Of a stretch of 8,334 nt of DNA, positions 1 to 6,585 are shown piece after piece. The position numbers and the translations under genes were made by a program. Position 1 is the stretch's first letter. Each line of letters opens with the position of its first letter. Below the pieces are notes generated by a model. The model worked only from the letters and a program-made list of their open reading frames with translations, searched no databases and was not told the DNA's origin. Source of the stretch: CAVPLU01 sp050012535 (GTDB lineage: Archaea; Thermoproteota; Bathyarchaeia; 40CM-2-53-6); assembly GCA_050012535.1 (NCBI GenBank), contig JBEKGZ010000101.1, forward strand, positions 1-8,334, read 5' to 3'.

Positions 1-262
1 TCATGTTCTCGTAGCTGTCTTCCGGATAGTCTTTGTCGTAGTTCGAATTCACGGCGACGAGGCCGACGCCTCGATCCATGTAGTCGCGTTGGATGGCGAT
101 CATGCGATCCTCGTACGCCTGCGCGTAAGGGCAATGATTGCATGACACAATTAGGACCATCGTTGAGGTGTCTGCAAAGCTGGCGAGAGAATACTTCTTC
201 CCGTCAGTTCCGAGCAAGTTACGGAAGTTCGGTATCGTTTCTCCGACCTTCAATGCGTTCAC
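1..262 (-). CDS. Thioredoxin-fold redoxin (AhpC/TSA-like), N-terminal 87 residues, cut by the window edge
   Basis: The translated fragment begins VNALKVGETIPNFRNL, continues with a beta strand MVLIVS, and then has SCNHCPYAQAYEDR, the hallmark of the small redoxin/thioredoxin-family proteins in which CNHC is the redox pair. Counting from the GTG at 262, the cysteines are residues 41 and 44. The later RGVGLVAVNSN and YPEDSYENM also fit this family, whose members run to about 180-200 residues, so over half lies outside the window. The likely role is cytosolic thiol-disulfide exchange or peroxide reduction; the substrate is unknown. The start is uncertain: GTG at 262 matches the family's usual short lead, TTG at 271 is in frame, and the frame stays open further upstream without a good ribosome binding site. 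The zinc-ribbon membrane gene lies 145 bases upstream on the same strand. Confidence 0.88.
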   Translation of the reverse strand, partial: MNALKVGETIPNFRNLLGTDGKKYSLASFADTSTMVLIVSCNHCPYAQAYEDRMIAIQRDYMDRGVGLVAVNSNYDKDYPEDSYENM

Positions 263-303
263 ACTAGCCAATCCGCGTAGGATGGAAATGAATCTCTTGG
301 TGC

Positions 304-351
304 GACCATGGTCTCTTGGTGCACACCCCCCCAGAGCATCCAAATTCGGAT
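304..351. promoter_or_regulatory. Cluster of palindromes upstream of the redoxin gene
   Basis: Three dyad-symmetric elements lie 40-90 bases upstream of the redoxin start: a perfect 10-base palindrome GACCATGGTC at 304-313, GGTGCACACC at 319-328 with four-base arms, and ATCCAAATTCGGAT at 338-351, where six of seven base pairs match. This could be an operator region for a redox or metal regulator. No clear TATA box was found beside it, and short palindromes arise by chance, so confidence is low. Confidence 0.2.
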
Positions 352-407
352 ACCCACAATTGTGAATCGTGGCAGGAGTCAATGCGGCGTGAGTGACCCG
401 ACGGGCA

Positions 408-884
408 CTAACCTCGCCTTAGAGCCCCGCCAATCAGTCCTCCGATAAGACAGACAATCGCATTACCAAGACTCAGGAGAACTCCCGCTCCACCTACGAG
501 TCCGCCAAGGACACCTCCAAGCCCCGCCAACCCGAATATTCCCCCGATTGTCGCTCCACCAACCGTCAGAAGCAACCAAACGATCACCGCCCCTAAGATT
601 CCAGCAAGAAAACCCGCGACTGCGCCTCGACCAGCTCCACGCGCAATCAGTCCGGCCACGAAGCCTGCGATCAGAGCTCCCAGAATAGGTATGAAACCTA
701 GGAAAAACAACAGCAAGAATCCTACAAAAGCACCGAGCCCCATACTCCCCTTCGGTCTAGATTGTGTCGGGCTGCTTGAGGGATAGGGTTGGCTTGGAGC
801 CGGTGGAGGAGGTCTTAGATCTGCCCCACAATTCGGACAGTAGTTTGATTCAAAGTACTTCCCACAGCGAGGGCAGAAAGGCAT
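408..884 (-). CDS. Zinc-ribbon protein with glycine-rich membrane domain (DUF5518-like), 158 aa
   Basis: Residues 4-19 form a double CxxC zinc ribbon (C4, C7, C16, C19) in the pattern FCPRCGKYFESNYCPNCG. A Pro/Ser-rich linker follows (about 24-46), then a strongly hydrophobic Gly/Ala-rich region from 49 to 155 that can hold four or five membrane helices, with a basic GALRRG tail. Many glycines are spaced GxxxG, which suits tight helix packing. This layout is common among archaeal proteins annotated as zinc-ribbon or DUF5518-like membrane proteins of unknown function; the family name is from memory and not checked. The ribbon would sit in the cytosol. ATG at 884 gives the ribbon its usual short lead; AAGG directly abuts the start, so translation may be leaderless or use a short leader. 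The stop is TAG. The redoxin gene follows on the same strand. Confidence 0.85.
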   Translation of the reverse strand: MPFCPRCGKYFESNYCPNCGADLRPPPPAPSQPYPSSSPTQSRPKGSMGLGAFVGFLLLFFLGFIPILGALIAGFVAGLIARGAGRGAVAGFLAGILGAVIVWLLLTVGGATIGGIFGLAGLGGVLGGLVGGAGVLLSLGNAIVCLIGGLIGGALRRG

Positions 885-1204
885 CCTTCTCGCCAGTCCA
901 TGTTTTCATCCAACAAGAAATAACACTTTCGAAGGCGCAAGTATCGCTGCGGTGACTAGGGGAGAAGAGAGATCAGTCCTCGCTTCGATACTGTGCTTTT
1001 CTTCTTCGAGGCTCTCCGGTTCCTTCTCGAGAGGACGGATAGTCGAAAGGTAAGGGAGGCGGTTCTTCGCTTGACACAAACTGAAGCCACGAAGCGTGGA
1101 ATTGGGAAAAGCACACTTCACTACCTAAGAAGGAACGTTCGAGGCGATCGATCATTCAAGACTTACTAGAAAGTTCTCAGCAGACTAGAGAGTAACGGAG
1201 GGTA
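885..1204. other. 320-base divergent intergenic region without a convincing gene
   Basis: This spacer separates the minus-strand zinc-ribbon gene from the plus-strand 831-residue gene, so it should hold both promoters. Two overlapping minus-strand open frames (71 and 60 codons) have no ribosome binding site and unconvincing composition. A weak TATA-like TTACTAGA lies near 1162-1169, about 40 bases before the plus-strand start. An 8-base palindrome TCTCGAGA occurs near 1024-1035. No RNA gene was recognised. Confidence 0.5.
916..930 (-). promoter_or_regulatory. Possible archaeal BRE/TATA element for the zinc-ribbon gene
   Basis: Read on the minus strand this is CGAAAGTGTTATTTCT: a purine-rich CGAAA like an archaeal B recognition element followed by an AT-rich TTATTT. 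It lies about 35-40 bases upstream of the ATG at 884, which would put the transcript start near 895 and leave a leader of about ten bases. The match is to a loose consensus only. Confidence 0.35.
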
Positions 1205-3700
1205 ATGCAATTGCTAGAAAGCGGTCAAGAGGAACGACATCTGGAGGAACTGAATGAGAAAGAGAGAAGCTTTCGAGAAAGAGCTTACTTTCCCGCGCAG
1301 AACCTTGGACTTGTCCTGCTGGAGATATTCCATCTGGATCAGAAGCGTGACCTAGCAAGTGGTCTAACGTCAATGTTTGAATCGGCGCAGATGTTGGAGC
1401 TGGACGACTTGCGTGACAAGGGAATCCTTGCTGCAGGGTGGAGCGAGCGCGTTGGTACGATCTATCCGGGGGACAGTCATAGGTGGCCAGCGGATAGAGG
1501 TGATGTCTACAAGGGCGACCTTCCGCAGCCATTTGCGTGGGTCGATATTCATGTCGGCCAAGTATTCGATTTCTGCTTCTACCTTGTTGCTAATTGTCTC
1601 ATCAAGGCAGATCATCGAGATTCAATAAAGGACAAGTTCCTGCAAGCAGGGGTTTGGCGAACCACACGTCAACATGACGATACTACCATTGAATCCAGAG
1701 CAGGCCCTGAATTGGAACCTACTATGCGTGAATACCAGAGACAAATCGAGGAGTACTTGTCCAGATTCGTCAAGGGGATCTTTCTGTCTCGTGAAACGGC
1801 CCAGAGTGTACGTTGCCCAAGCATAAGAGTCATGGTTTCTGATTCAGTTGACTTTCAAAATTACGACTCTTGGGTAAGTGATCATGCTCTTTTCCTGCGG
1901 TTTCTACTGGGAACATATGGTTTCATTGCATCACGACTTGAATGTTGGCTGATCAGTTATCAGGAGGATCGAATGTTCAAAGAGGCTTCAGTTTCTTCAG
2001 GGGTGAATTTCGTCTGTTCAAAAGTCGGATTCCGCTCCGTATCAGATAATCCAATTGAGGAGCAGATATTCGAGAACGCTTCACACATCTTCCGAACATG
2101 GCTTCTCCTAAAGTTTGTTGCAACCTATTGGAGTCACTACCAACTCGAACTCCCCCTACCCGAGTGGCAAACGCGGTGCAAGAATCTCGAAGAAGATCTG
2201 CGGAAGGTCCTCGGCGCAAGCAAGATCACGTTGAAGTCTCTTAGAAACAATTACTCAGAAGCCTTCCGATTGTTGAATTCCTTTGAACAGTATGCACTTG
2301 AAGAAGAAAGGAATGTTCGAACAATGCTAGCGGAAAGCTCGCGTGGGATACCGACTATCGACTCTGAGCCGGCTAACCGGACAGGAATCAAGCTTGACGT
2401 ACTTCGCAATTTCATTGAGGACAGAGGTTACCTTGATGAAGAAAAAGCTCATCTCAATAACGTTCGACGCATCATAAGTTCGGTCACGTACCGTTGTAGG
2501 CAATTCACAGATTTCAAAGTGGCGGAATCTAACGAACGTCTAACAGCCGGAATAAGATCGCTCACTTGGTTACTGGTTCTCTTGACCACGGTTCTGGGAG
2601 GATTTCAAATCTACGCGTACCTTGTTCCGTCCGGGAAACTCACTCCCTTTTCCACGTACGCATGGATGATTATTTCCGCTCTACTTGTTGCGTTTGCAGT
2701 AGTAATTGGAATGCGGTCGCTGATAGACGAGGAGAGGCGCACTTTGAGTAAGACGCCAAGCCTGAAGACGATTACACGCATTATACTGATAGTGACGTTA
2801 GTCCTTGGTGTATTGCTATCTGCTAACGGCGCCTACACGTGGGGCTCGAGTTTAGGCGGGTCATACAACAACCTCGCTTCAATCGGCACGAGCACGATCT
2901 TGGGATGGGACCCATCCGACTTGCGCGCCGTCCATCCAATTATCGGAATAGGTGTCGTCCCGTTTCAGAACAGCAGTTTGACTAGCGTACTTATCTTCAA
3001 CATAATGGGGACGATCTACACCAACAAAACATTCACATTAGAATTCATATCGCCACTCTTGATTGGTGCTGTAGGTGAGGAACGTGGTAACTGGTCTTAT
3101 CAAAACGTGGCGAACCTGGGCTCGATTGTTTACTACACCTACAAGCTGAATTCCAGTCTGGAATATGGGGACCTTGCCGGGATCTCTGTCTTCTACGTCA
3201 CAAATCTGCCGGCGCGATTCGATCATGGTTCGTACCGGATCTTCATTCCTTTCGGTGGTGGGCTTACACCTCAATTCCAGTCCGCCATGAACATGACTCG
3301 GTTGACTATTTATCGAGGAAGCGCGAACTTCGAGTTCGACTTAGACATACCGTTAACTTACCGAATTACAAGCAGTTATCCGTCTTTCACTTCGACGAAG
3401 CCCGTGCTGGGCCCGGTATGCTGTGGTTCTCAAAAACCATTGCAAGCACTAGAATACGAACTCAACGGAAGTGCCGCCCTATCCGCGAGTTATGAGGATT
3501 CGGAAGCAATCAGCAACTTTGCAGCCTCTCAAAGCCTAGAGCTCTTCTGTCTCGGCCTTGGTGTGCCACTTCTTCTCTCAAGCGCATTGGAGCTGGCTAG
3601 GCTATATTCAAGTGACAAGTCATCGGCAGAGGAACTTGTTTCTGGTGCTCGTGTGCACGATGGTCGTCCGCACAACCGACCGCTAACCACTGAACAATAA
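1205..3700 (+). CDS. Unrecognised 831-residue membrane protein with large cytosolic domain and sequon-rich outer domain
   Basis: I do not recognise this protein. Residues 1-450 are soluble, mostly helical and rich in charged and aromatic residues, ending in a long helical stretch (about 395-447). Three membrane helices follow at about 453-474, 484-504 and 523-541. The basic stretch between helices two and three (MRSLIDEERRTLSK, from 503) should be cytosolic, which puts the N-terminal domain inside. Residues 541-776 are then outside, look beta-rich, and carry six Asn-X-Ser/Thr sequons (N589, N607, N629, N649, N696, N754) against three in the 450-residue N-terminal part. A fourth helix (about 777-798) returns to a short charged C-terminal tail. 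The design resembles a sensor or signal-transmitting membrane protein, but that is inference; no kinase, HAMP, GTPase or protease motif was seen. GGAGGG at 1197-1202 sits three bases before the ATG and supports this start. Confidence 0.85.
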   Translation: MQLLESGQEERHLEELNEKERSFRERAYFPAQNLGLVLLEIFHLDQKRDLASGLTSMFESAQMLELDDLRDKGILAAGWSERVGTIYPGDSHRWPADRGDVYKGDLPQPFAWVDIHVGQVFDFCFYLVANCLIKADHRDSIKDKFLQAGVWRTTRQHDDTTIESRAGPELEPTMREYQRQIEEYLSRFVKGIFLSRETAQSVRCPSIRVMVSDSVDFQNYDSWVSDHALFLRFLLGTYGFIASRLECWLISYQEDRMFKEASVSSGVNFVCSKVGFRSVSDNPIEEQIFENASHIFRTWLLLKFVATYWSHYQLELPLPEWQTRCKNLEEDLRKVLGASKITLKSLRNNYSEAFRLLNSFEQYALEEERNVRTMLAESSRGIPTIDSEPANRTGIKLDVLRNFIEDRGYLDEEKAHLNNVRRIISSVTYRCRQFTDFKVAESNERLTAGIRSLTWLLVLLTTVLGGFQIYAYLVPSGKLTPFSTYAWMIISALLVAFAVVIGMRSLIDEERRTLSKTPSLKTITRIILIVTLVLGVLLSANGAYTWGSSLGGSYNNLASIGTSTILGWDPSDLRAVHPIIGIGVVPFQNSSLTSVLIFNIMGTIYTNKTFTLEFISPLLIGAVGEERGNWSYQNVANLGSIVYYTYKLNSSLEYGDLAGISVFYVTNLPARFDHGSYRIFIPFGGGLTPQFQSAMNMTRLTIYRGSANFEFDLDIPLTYRITSSYPSFTSTKPVLGPVCCGSQKPLQALEYELNGSAALSASYEDSEAISNFAASQSLELFCLGLGVPLLLSSALELARLYSSDKSSAEELVSGARVHDGRPHNRPLTTEQ

Positions 3701-3718
3701 ACAACGAACCTCTAACAG

Positions 3719-3730
3719 TTTATTCCTTTT
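3719..3730 (+). terminator. T-rich tract after the 831-residue gene
   Basis: TTTATTCCTTTT begins about 18 bases after the TAA of the large membrane-protein gene. Archaeal transcription often ends at such T-rich tracts without a hairpin. The tract could instead be a TATA-like element for the microORF that starts at 3746. Confidence 0.3.
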
Positions 3731-3745
3731 GGGGAGGTGCGCACC

Positions 3746-3841
3746 ATGAGACCCACACACATTCGAATTGAGAAGAAACCAAAAGGACAAGATGAAGGTG
3801 AATCTTCTCGCAAAGACGGTTGCCAGCTACGACCTCTCTGA
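3746..3841 (+). CDS. 31-residue basic microORF behind a near-perfect ribosome binding site
   Basis: The main support is GGGGAGGTG at 3731-3739, an almost complete complement of the 16S rRNA 3' end, six bases before an ATG. The peptide starts MRPTHIRIEKKPKGQ and ends in QLRPL before a TGA; it is hydrophilic and basic with one cysteine and no recognisable domain. A binding site this strong is better than those of the neighbouring long genes, so translation probably starts here. The natural product could be longer: a protein-like frame continues downstream one register away (see the next entry). No function is proposed. Confidence 0.35.
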   Translation: MRPTHIRIEKKPKGQDEGESSRKDGCQLRPL

Positions 3842-4059
3842 TCCGAGAGGTGCTTGGAAATTTCGAGTTATCACAGCCTAACGCTCATCAAAAGACCTTG
3901 TTCTTCTTGCTGGACTCGAAAGTCTTTCTGGCAGCCGTTCAAAGAATTGAACCATAGTTTGTGCGCACCAGCCAGCACTCAACCGGCTTTCAGGATTCAG
4001 TCTCGGATGCTGACGTTGTGCCTAGGGGTCCCTCAAGGAAACGGAAGAAGTCTCATTAG
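3802..4059 (+). pseudogene. Possible decayed small gene with an in-frame TAG
   Basis: The reading frame with codons at 3802, 3805 and so on gives a protein-like stretch that includes SLIREVLGNFELSQPNA and TLFFLLDSKVFLAAVQRIEP. It meets TAG at 3955-3957, then continues open for 33 codons ending RGPSRKRKKSH before a second TAG at 4057. It has no start codon with a ribosome binding site of its own. The microORF at 3746, or a second ATG at 3792 in the third frame (MKVNLLAKTVASYDLSDP), could have been its 5' end before a frameshift. A gene of about 95-105 residues broken by one frameshift and one stop is the simplest reading; chance open sequence remains quite possible. TAG also ends two intact genes here, which argues against reading it as pyrrolysine. 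Confidence 0.28.
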
Positions 4060-4090
4060 GATCTGGTAACTCACATGAGTTGGACCAGGT

Positions 4091-5062
4091 TTGAGAGTAT
4101 CGAAGACCGCGTTACTGCTTCTTTGGCTCCTACCGCTGCTCGTCTTCTCAGTACCGTCTGCTCATGCAATGGATTACTATTCTGACTTGAGAGCATCATC
4201 AATTGAGGTGATTTCTGTCGCCAAAAACTCTGTGTCGATCAACATACACTTTGTCGCCGAACTTGCGACCGGAAACCCAGACCTCCGGCCTTCCATGTTC
4301 TACTACTTTGAAGGTCAGGAGGGCGCATACGTCATTGGCAATTATGATCCCGGATGGAGATTGCTTGAGACCAATAATAAGACCATTTGGAGATGGGCTC
4401 TATCAAAGACTCACATAGTTTCGTGGACAGCGGATCAGTCATTTTCGGATCTGTCATTTCCTTTTGAGAGACCTGGGTTGGTTCTCTTTCTTGTATCGAA
4501 TTCTACGCCTGTCAATTTCTCCCCGTTGTCAACGGTCGCTAATTTCGATGTGCAAGTTACAACCACGTCAATAGGGTATGATAGCCTGCCATTCAAGACT
4601 GATGCTTTCCAGTCTTTCGAACACTACTACAGAATCGAAATCACCGCTTACCACAACACCGAGTACATAGTACTTGTTCTCTTTCTTGACATTGGTCTCA
4701 TATCGGTAGCCGGGGTGGCTTGCGTTCTTTGGAGACGAAGGGAAGTTACGTCCACACAGGATTCCAACCAGATTTGGTTAGGACTACTTCTGTTCTCGCC
4801 AATCTTCTTTCTCACCTTTAGGTCAAGCTTGGCTCCTCCGTGGATTACGAATCTAGATATCGCTATCACTGTCTTCATAGTCGTACTTGCGATTCTGCTC
4901 GGTCTGCAGCTGAACCGTCAGAGGGCGCAACCAGCCCCAGTCAGCAGACTCGTCGAATCGACTGACGCACTCACTGTTCTCGTGCCTTGTCTGATCACGC
5001 TGGGATTAATCGTGGGCGCCATGATCGTAGCGGCTAGAGTCGCAAAGAAGCCCAGCCACTGA
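4091..5062 (+). CDS. Unrecognised secreted-ectodomain membrane protein, 323 aa, four C-terminal membrane helices
   Basis: I do not recognise the family. A clear signal peptide (residues 1-26) has a basic start MRVSK, a Leu-rich core and SAHA before a likely cleavage at 26/27. Residues 27-190 form a beta-rich ectodomain with sequons at N96, N137 and N142 and a SFPFERPG segment around 122-129. Membrane helices follow at about 191-213, 228-244, 255-274 and 293-315. WRRRE after the first and NRQR after the third fit inside loops; the C-terminal AKK would then lie outside, which breaks the positive-inside rule, so one helix may be misassigned. The start is TTG at 4091: a TGA at 4076-4078 closes the frame just upstream, and starting at the next ATG would lose the signal peptide. 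Only a weak AGGT precedes it. The gene shares strand and design with the 831-residue gene, about 390 bases upstream. Confidence 0.83.
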   Translation: MRVSKTALLLLWLLPLLVFSVPSAHAMDYYSDLRASSIEVISVAKNSVSINIHFVAELATGNPDLRPSMFYYFEGQEGAYVIGNYDPGWRLLETNNKTIWRWALSKTHIVSWTADQSFSDLSFPFERPGLVLFLVSNSTPVNFSPLSTVANFDVQVTTTSIGYDSLPFKTDAFQSFEHYYRIEITAYHNTEYIVLVLFLDIGLISVAGVACVLWRRREVTSTQDSNQIWLGLLLFSPIFFLTFRSSLAPPWITNLDIAITVFIVVLAILLGLQLNRQRAQPAPVSRLVESTDALTVLVPCLITLGLIVGAMIVAARVAKKPSH

Positions 5063-5142
5063 TGCGGCCTCTCTTCATCGATTCTGGCATCGAAGGGTTG
5101 TCAAGGATTCCCTGTGATTCATCTAGTTCGCGATACTCAGGT

Positions 5143-5156
5143 CCATTGAACAATGG
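5143..5156. terminator. Small inverted repeat between convergent genes
   Basis: CCATTG-AA-CAATGG forms a six-base-pair stem nine bases downstream of the nfeD stop codon and about 80 bases downstream of the 323-residue gene, which converges on it. Its position suits a bidirectional transcription end or an RNA 3' structure. No long T tract follows on either strand, so the call is weak. Confidence 0.22.
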
Positions 5157-5164
5157 TTACATCT

Positions 5165-6415
5165 CTAAGGTTGATTGCCAGACCTTTCTACTATAGTCAC
5201 AAGCGTCTTCATGGATCTAACCTTCACTGATTCTCCTTTCGCGATCCGTCCTGAAATTGATTCGGCTCTCCAGATGATGCCTCCGACTCTGGTGATGGCT
5301 ACGCCGGTCTGTCCGACTATTGCTTCAGGGCCAGTTAGTTTGGAACGATGTCTTATCGGGCCGATTACCCATCTGAAATAGAGCCCTGCAACTATGCCAA
5401 CCGCCACAACCAAGAAAAGCTCCAGCTCCGTTGAAGCAGTCAATGGGGAGGGAGAGTAGCTCAGTCCCTGAGTCAAGAGCAAGATTCCAAATACGCCAAG
5501 CGCTACGCCTGCCATCATAGCGAAGCCATGCCCCAGCTTCAGCTCTAGGATTATTAGAAATGCAGCTACAGCAATTACCAAAAAGCCAAGCAAGGAAGCA
5601 TTGACCACCTCGGCTCCCACCAGTCCAGCTACAACGGCCAAGACACCTGTGACTGAAAGGATGATTGTAGGATGGTAGATGTCCGCTACTATGGCAACTA
5701 CACCTAGAAGCATGAGTATGCCATCGAGGATGGGGTTGCTCAAGGCGCTGACAAACTGTTCATAGACGTCTTCGTTCAGAATCACCTGCGGCTTGCCAGA
5801 GAGACCGAGAATGGCAATCGCCGCATCAAGTGAATCAGCAGATCCGTCCACGAGATGGTACCTGATCGCAACGTTGGCCGAGAAAGCCTGGTCTCCTTGA
5901 ACCATCTCGTACGCCATTGTCTGATTTCTCCCCCATCTTTCGGCAAGACTCGTCATAAGGTTCAACATAGCGCTCTGTGTATGATTCTGCTGCAAAGTCG
6001 ATCCTCCCACCACTATTGGCGTGCTCGGGCCTATCGCTGATCCAGGGCCCATGAGTATCTTGTTGCTCGCCATTGCTATGTAACTACCTGCAGATGCTGC
6101 TAGGCCGTTCGGCACGACTAATGTGTAGACCGGTATGCCGGATTGATTAGCCAAACCGATCGAGGATACAATAGAGATCATGTCGCCGAGTAGTCCACCC
6201 GGAGTGTTCATTGTGATAACTATAGCCGAAGCGTTTTGATCTATCGCGTACTGCACAACTCTTTTCACGAACTCCGATGACCCCGGATCCACGGGAACAT
6301 TGAAAGTCGCTACCACAACGGAATCAGAGGACGGCTTTGCAAGCACATCCGTACTAAGCTGTCCGAGAACCAGAACGATGAGTGGAATGATCAGCCAAAC
6401 ACAGGACTTGCGCAT
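5165..6415 (-). CDS. nfeD: NfeD-family membrane-bound ClpP-class serine protease, 416 aa
   Basis: Numbering from ATG 6415: signal peptide or anchor 1-26; ClpP-like protease domain about 30-225 with NTPGG at 70-74 and GLAASAGSYIAMAS carrying the nucleophile Ser108; four or five membrane helices at about 229-350; and a C-terminal NfeD OB-fold domain at 355-416 (LTGPEAIVGQTGV...IIWRAES). This matches the full-length NfeD of the Pyrococcus PH1510 type, which cuts the C-terminal hydrophobic part of stomatin. From memory of PH1510, the catalytic Lys138 aligns without gaps upstream of SLA...GRN to His145 here, so the Ser/Lys dyad may be altered. The OB domain is about eight residues shorter than in PH1510 before its conserved Trp. 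Four sequons (N61, N90, N144, N164) lie in the outer domain. An in-frame ATG at 6478 would add 21 residues, but only ATG 6415 gives a normal signal peptide. The stomatin gene lies upstream, same strand. Confidence 0.93.
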   Translation of the reverse strand: MRKSCVWLIIPLIVLVLGQLSTDVLAKPSSDSVVVATFNVPVDPGSSEFVKRVVQYAIDQNASAIVITMNTPGGLLGDMISIVSSIGLANQSGIPVYTLVVPNGLAASAGSYIAMASNKILMGPGSAIGPSTPIVVGGSTLQQNHTQSAMLNLMTSLAERWGRNQTMAYEMVQGDQAFSANVAIRYHLVDGSADSLDAAIAILGLSGKPQVILNEDVYEQFVSALSNPILDGILMLLGVVAIVADIYHPTIILSVTGVLAVVAGLVGAEVVNASLLGFLVIAVAAFLIILELKLGHGFAMMAGVALGVFGILLLTQGLSYSPSPLTASTELELFLVVAVGIVAGLYFRWVIGPIRHRSKLTGPEAIVGQTGVAITRVGGIIWRAESISGRIAKGESVKVRSMKTLVTIVERSGNQP

Positions 6416-6585
6416 ATTAATTTCTTCAACTCTGTATCTTTTCTGGCGAGGGCGGACTTCGTTGCCTCGACATGTCACCCTGAAGATGCGAGTGCCATAT
6501 TGTCTCGGAAGAAATGAGTTAGATGTTGAGTTATTCTAGGTTGAGAATCGATCGCTAGAGGGTCAGATGTTTCTATTCCATATCT

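Noticed and set aside
138..365. Plus-strand open frame of 75 codons over the redoxin gene
   Set aside because: The minus strand here encodes the recognisable CNHC redoxin; the plus frame is its antisense shadow.
906..1155. Two overlapping minus-strand open frames of 71 and 60 codons in the divergent spacer
   Set aside because: No ribosome binding site, overlapping each other in different frames, and no recognisable motif; likely chance.
1185..1532. Minus-strand open frame of 115 codons under the start of the 831-residue gene
   Set aside because: It is fully antisense to a well-supported gene and shows no domain; a shadow of it.
2500..2740. Resemblance of the first helices of the 831-residue protein to a CorA-type magnesium channel
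   Set aside because: A long helix followed by two membrane helices is similar, but the GMN signature expected after the first helix is absent and the protein goes on with two more helices and an outer domain.
3955..3957. TAG read as pyrrolysine
   Set aside because: TAG ends two intact genes in the window (zinc-ribbon protein and nfeD), the flanking frame has no clear start, and no pyrrolysine genes are visible.
4075..4182. ATG-started 35-codon frame (MSWTRFESIEDRV...) overlapping the start of the 323-residue gene
   Set aside because: It is out of frame with the clear signal peptide, lacks a ribosome binding site and stops quickly.
6416..6478. Extended nfeD start at ATG 6478
   Set aside because: It adds 21 charged residues before a signal peptide that begins properly with MRKSC at 6415. 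The extension has a partial GGTGA ahead of it, so it is not fully excluded.
6533..6548. ATTCT/AGAAT hairpin between stomatin and nfeD
   Set aside because: Only five AT-rich base pairs with a six-base loop and no T tract; too weak to call a terminator.
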